Source: Planctomycetota bacterium (lineage in GTDB: Bacteria; Planctomycetota; UBA1135; UBA2386). From it: a stretch of DNA of 64,000 nt. The stretch's first letter is position 1. Each line of letters starts with the position of its first letter. The translations under genes and the position numbers were made by a program. The notes beneath the pieces are model-generated. The model made no database searches. It was not told the DNA's origin and saw only the letters and a program-made list of their open reading frames with translations. This document shows, in pieces, positions 62,957 to 64,000 of the stretch. Location of the stretch: the NCBI GenBank assembly GCA_020848735.1, contig JADLHO010000112.1, positions 1 to 64,000 of the forward strand, in the 5' to 3' direction.

Positions 62957-64000
62957 GGCGAGATCGATGCGCGTCACCTCGCCCGCACGCACGGCGACGC
63001 GCTGGGGTGGACCGGTCGTCGAGTCGTCCCGACCGAGGACCCCTGCGCGGAGCTCGTACTCGCCGGGCGCGAGGCGATCGATGCGGAAGCTGCCACCCAT
63101 CGCCGTCTCGCGGCGTTCTTCGCCATCGTCGCGATCGACGCGCTTGACGACGATCATCGCGCCGCCGATCGGATCGTCGGCCGGCAGACCCGTCACCTTG
63201 CCGCGGATGCTGCCCGCGGGATCGAGGACGACCCAGCCGGCATCGGTCTCCTTGCCTTCGACGACGACGAGCTTCTCGCTGCGCTTGCTGCTGTGCTTGG
63301 GGTGCTCGATGCTCGCGACGTACTCGCCCGGCGGCACCTCCTCGAGCAAGGCCGCGCCCTCGTCATCCGTGCGCACGCGGCCCGGCCCGCTCTGCATGCT
63401 GAGCGACTGCGGTCCCTCGTCCTCGCCGCCGGTCTCCGCGCGCATCATGAAGATGCCGACCGCGCGTCGTTCGCCGGCGGGGTTCTCGTCGAGGCGGTTC
63501 AGCGTGACCTCGGCGCGTGCGAGCGGGAGCTGGTCCTGCGCGCCGCGCACGTGCACGCGGACCGTGCCGCCGGCGATGCGCAGGTCCTTCTGGACCGACG
63601 GCGTCTCCGGCAGGATCTCGATGTCCGCGGAGGCCGACACCGGTCGGTTCGCGCGCTTCCACTCGATGCGCCACTTGCCCGGCGTGAGCTCGTCGAACGC
63701 GTAACGGCCCTCCGCGTCGCTGCGGATCGTGCGGCCCCCGAGACCCGGCATCAGGTTCTCCTCGACACGCGAGAGCCGCAGCTCGGCACCGCGAACCGGC
63801 CCGCTCGCGTCCGTCACGATGCCCTCGAGCCTGGTGAGGGTCGGTCGCACGAGCACGATCTCCGCCGTCTCACCCGCGCGCACGTCGAGCTCGACGCGAG
63901 ACGCCACGAGCTCGCCGCCGGACTCGCCCATCACGATGCGCATCCCCCCGAACTCGGTCGGCTCGGGTGGCAGCTCGAGAGCCGCCGTGTAGTGACCCGC
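62945..64000 (-). CDS. CnaB/carboxypeptidase-regulatory repeat protein, 5' end beyond the window
   Basis: The frame stays open to the right edge, so only about 351 C-terminal residues are seen. Repeated segments: LEGIVTDASGPVRGAELRL, TVRVHVRGAQDQLPLARAEV, SIRGKVTGLPADDPIGGAMI. Each has an E-G-R-Y or G-x-F-x-I-D-x-L-A-P-G-E-Y strand, as in the proteins at 36286 and 47087. Probably envelope-associated. The stop lies in the 14-bp tandem repeat. Confidence 0.8.
   Translation of the reverse strand, partial: AGHYTAALELPPEPTEFGGMRIVMGESGGELVASRVELDVRAGETAEIVLVRPTLTRLEGIVTDASGPVRGAELRLSRVEENLMPGLGGRTIRSDAEGRYAFDELTPGKWRIEWKRANRPVSASADIEILPETPSVQKDLRIAGGTVRVHVRGAQDQLPLARAEVTLNRLDENPAGERRAVGIFMMRAETGGEDEGPQSLSMQSGPGRVRTDDEGAALLEEVPPGEYVASIEHPKHSSKRSEKLVVVEGKETDAGWVVLDPAGSIRGKVTGLPADDPIGGAMIVVKRVDRDDGEERRETAMGGSFRIDRLAPGEYELRAGVLGRDDSTTGPPQRVAVRAGEVTRIDLAVGS

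Overview
The window is a GC-rich, densely packed bacterial chromosome segment that looks like Planctomycetota (PVC superphylum). Signs are: a very long GreA-type elongation factor with a large N-terminal extension, as in Chlamydiae; a ceramidase-like/membrane-bound-dehydrogenase/HEAT/cytochrome c fusion; ThuA, DUF5722, GHL10 and SBBP-propeller proteins; carboxypeptidase-regulatory (CnaB-like) repeat proteins; a giant VIT/vWA protein; and many exported proteins with Sec or lipoprotein signals. Several start codons are GTG or TTG. Convergent genes often abut or overlap.

Layout. 0.2-4.8 kb: a lipoprotein beta-propeller and a glycosidase-like protein in one operon. 4.7-7.0 kb: a less GC-rich segment with a sigma-like regulator and a partner gene, bounded by a 56-bp direct repeat of the end of the glycosidase-like gene; I read it as an insertion. 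7.0-17.7 kb: a membrane protein, a GHL10 glycosidase-like protein, a tandem trypsin/PDZ protease operon, an M14 carboxypeptidase and a secreted protein. 17.9-24.1 kb: a nuclease-fold-like protein, the GreA fusion, a lipase-fold lipoprotein whose nucleophile is lost, an alpha/beta hydrolase and a TPR protein. 24.1-28.5 kb: a gene-poor accessory stretch with a decayed ISKra4-type transposase and a small exported-protein pair, ending at tRNA-Met(CAT). 28.6-43.4 kb: a phosphatase-like protein, apaH, a second M14 peptidase, murJ, ThuA, a Gfo/Idh oxidoreductase and the large ceramidase-like/cytochrome fusion. 43.4-50.5 kb: a Cys-rich exported protein, a metzincin gene cut at its zinc motif by a 140-bp palindrome-rich insert, DUF1289, HutD, a CnaB-repeat protein and a C1-type peptidase-like protein. 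50.5-64 kb: a C11 peptidase, divergent from a 2,824-residue FecR/VIT/vWA/TPR protein, then an outer-membrane barrel and a truncated CnaB-repeat protein at the window edge.

How the genes fit together. Most of the content is envelope and exoprotein biology: proteases, carbohydrate-active-like enzymes and adhesive domains. Seven otherwise unrelated exported proteins (genes ending or starting at 2709, 9692, 15685, 17676, 31053, 43439 and 44371) end in a similar beta-rich module of about 100 residues. I read this as a candidate sorting or attachment domain, the most promising undescribed system here. No CRISPR array, rRNA, integrase or phage structural gene was seen. Positions 1-174 hold nothing I can assign.
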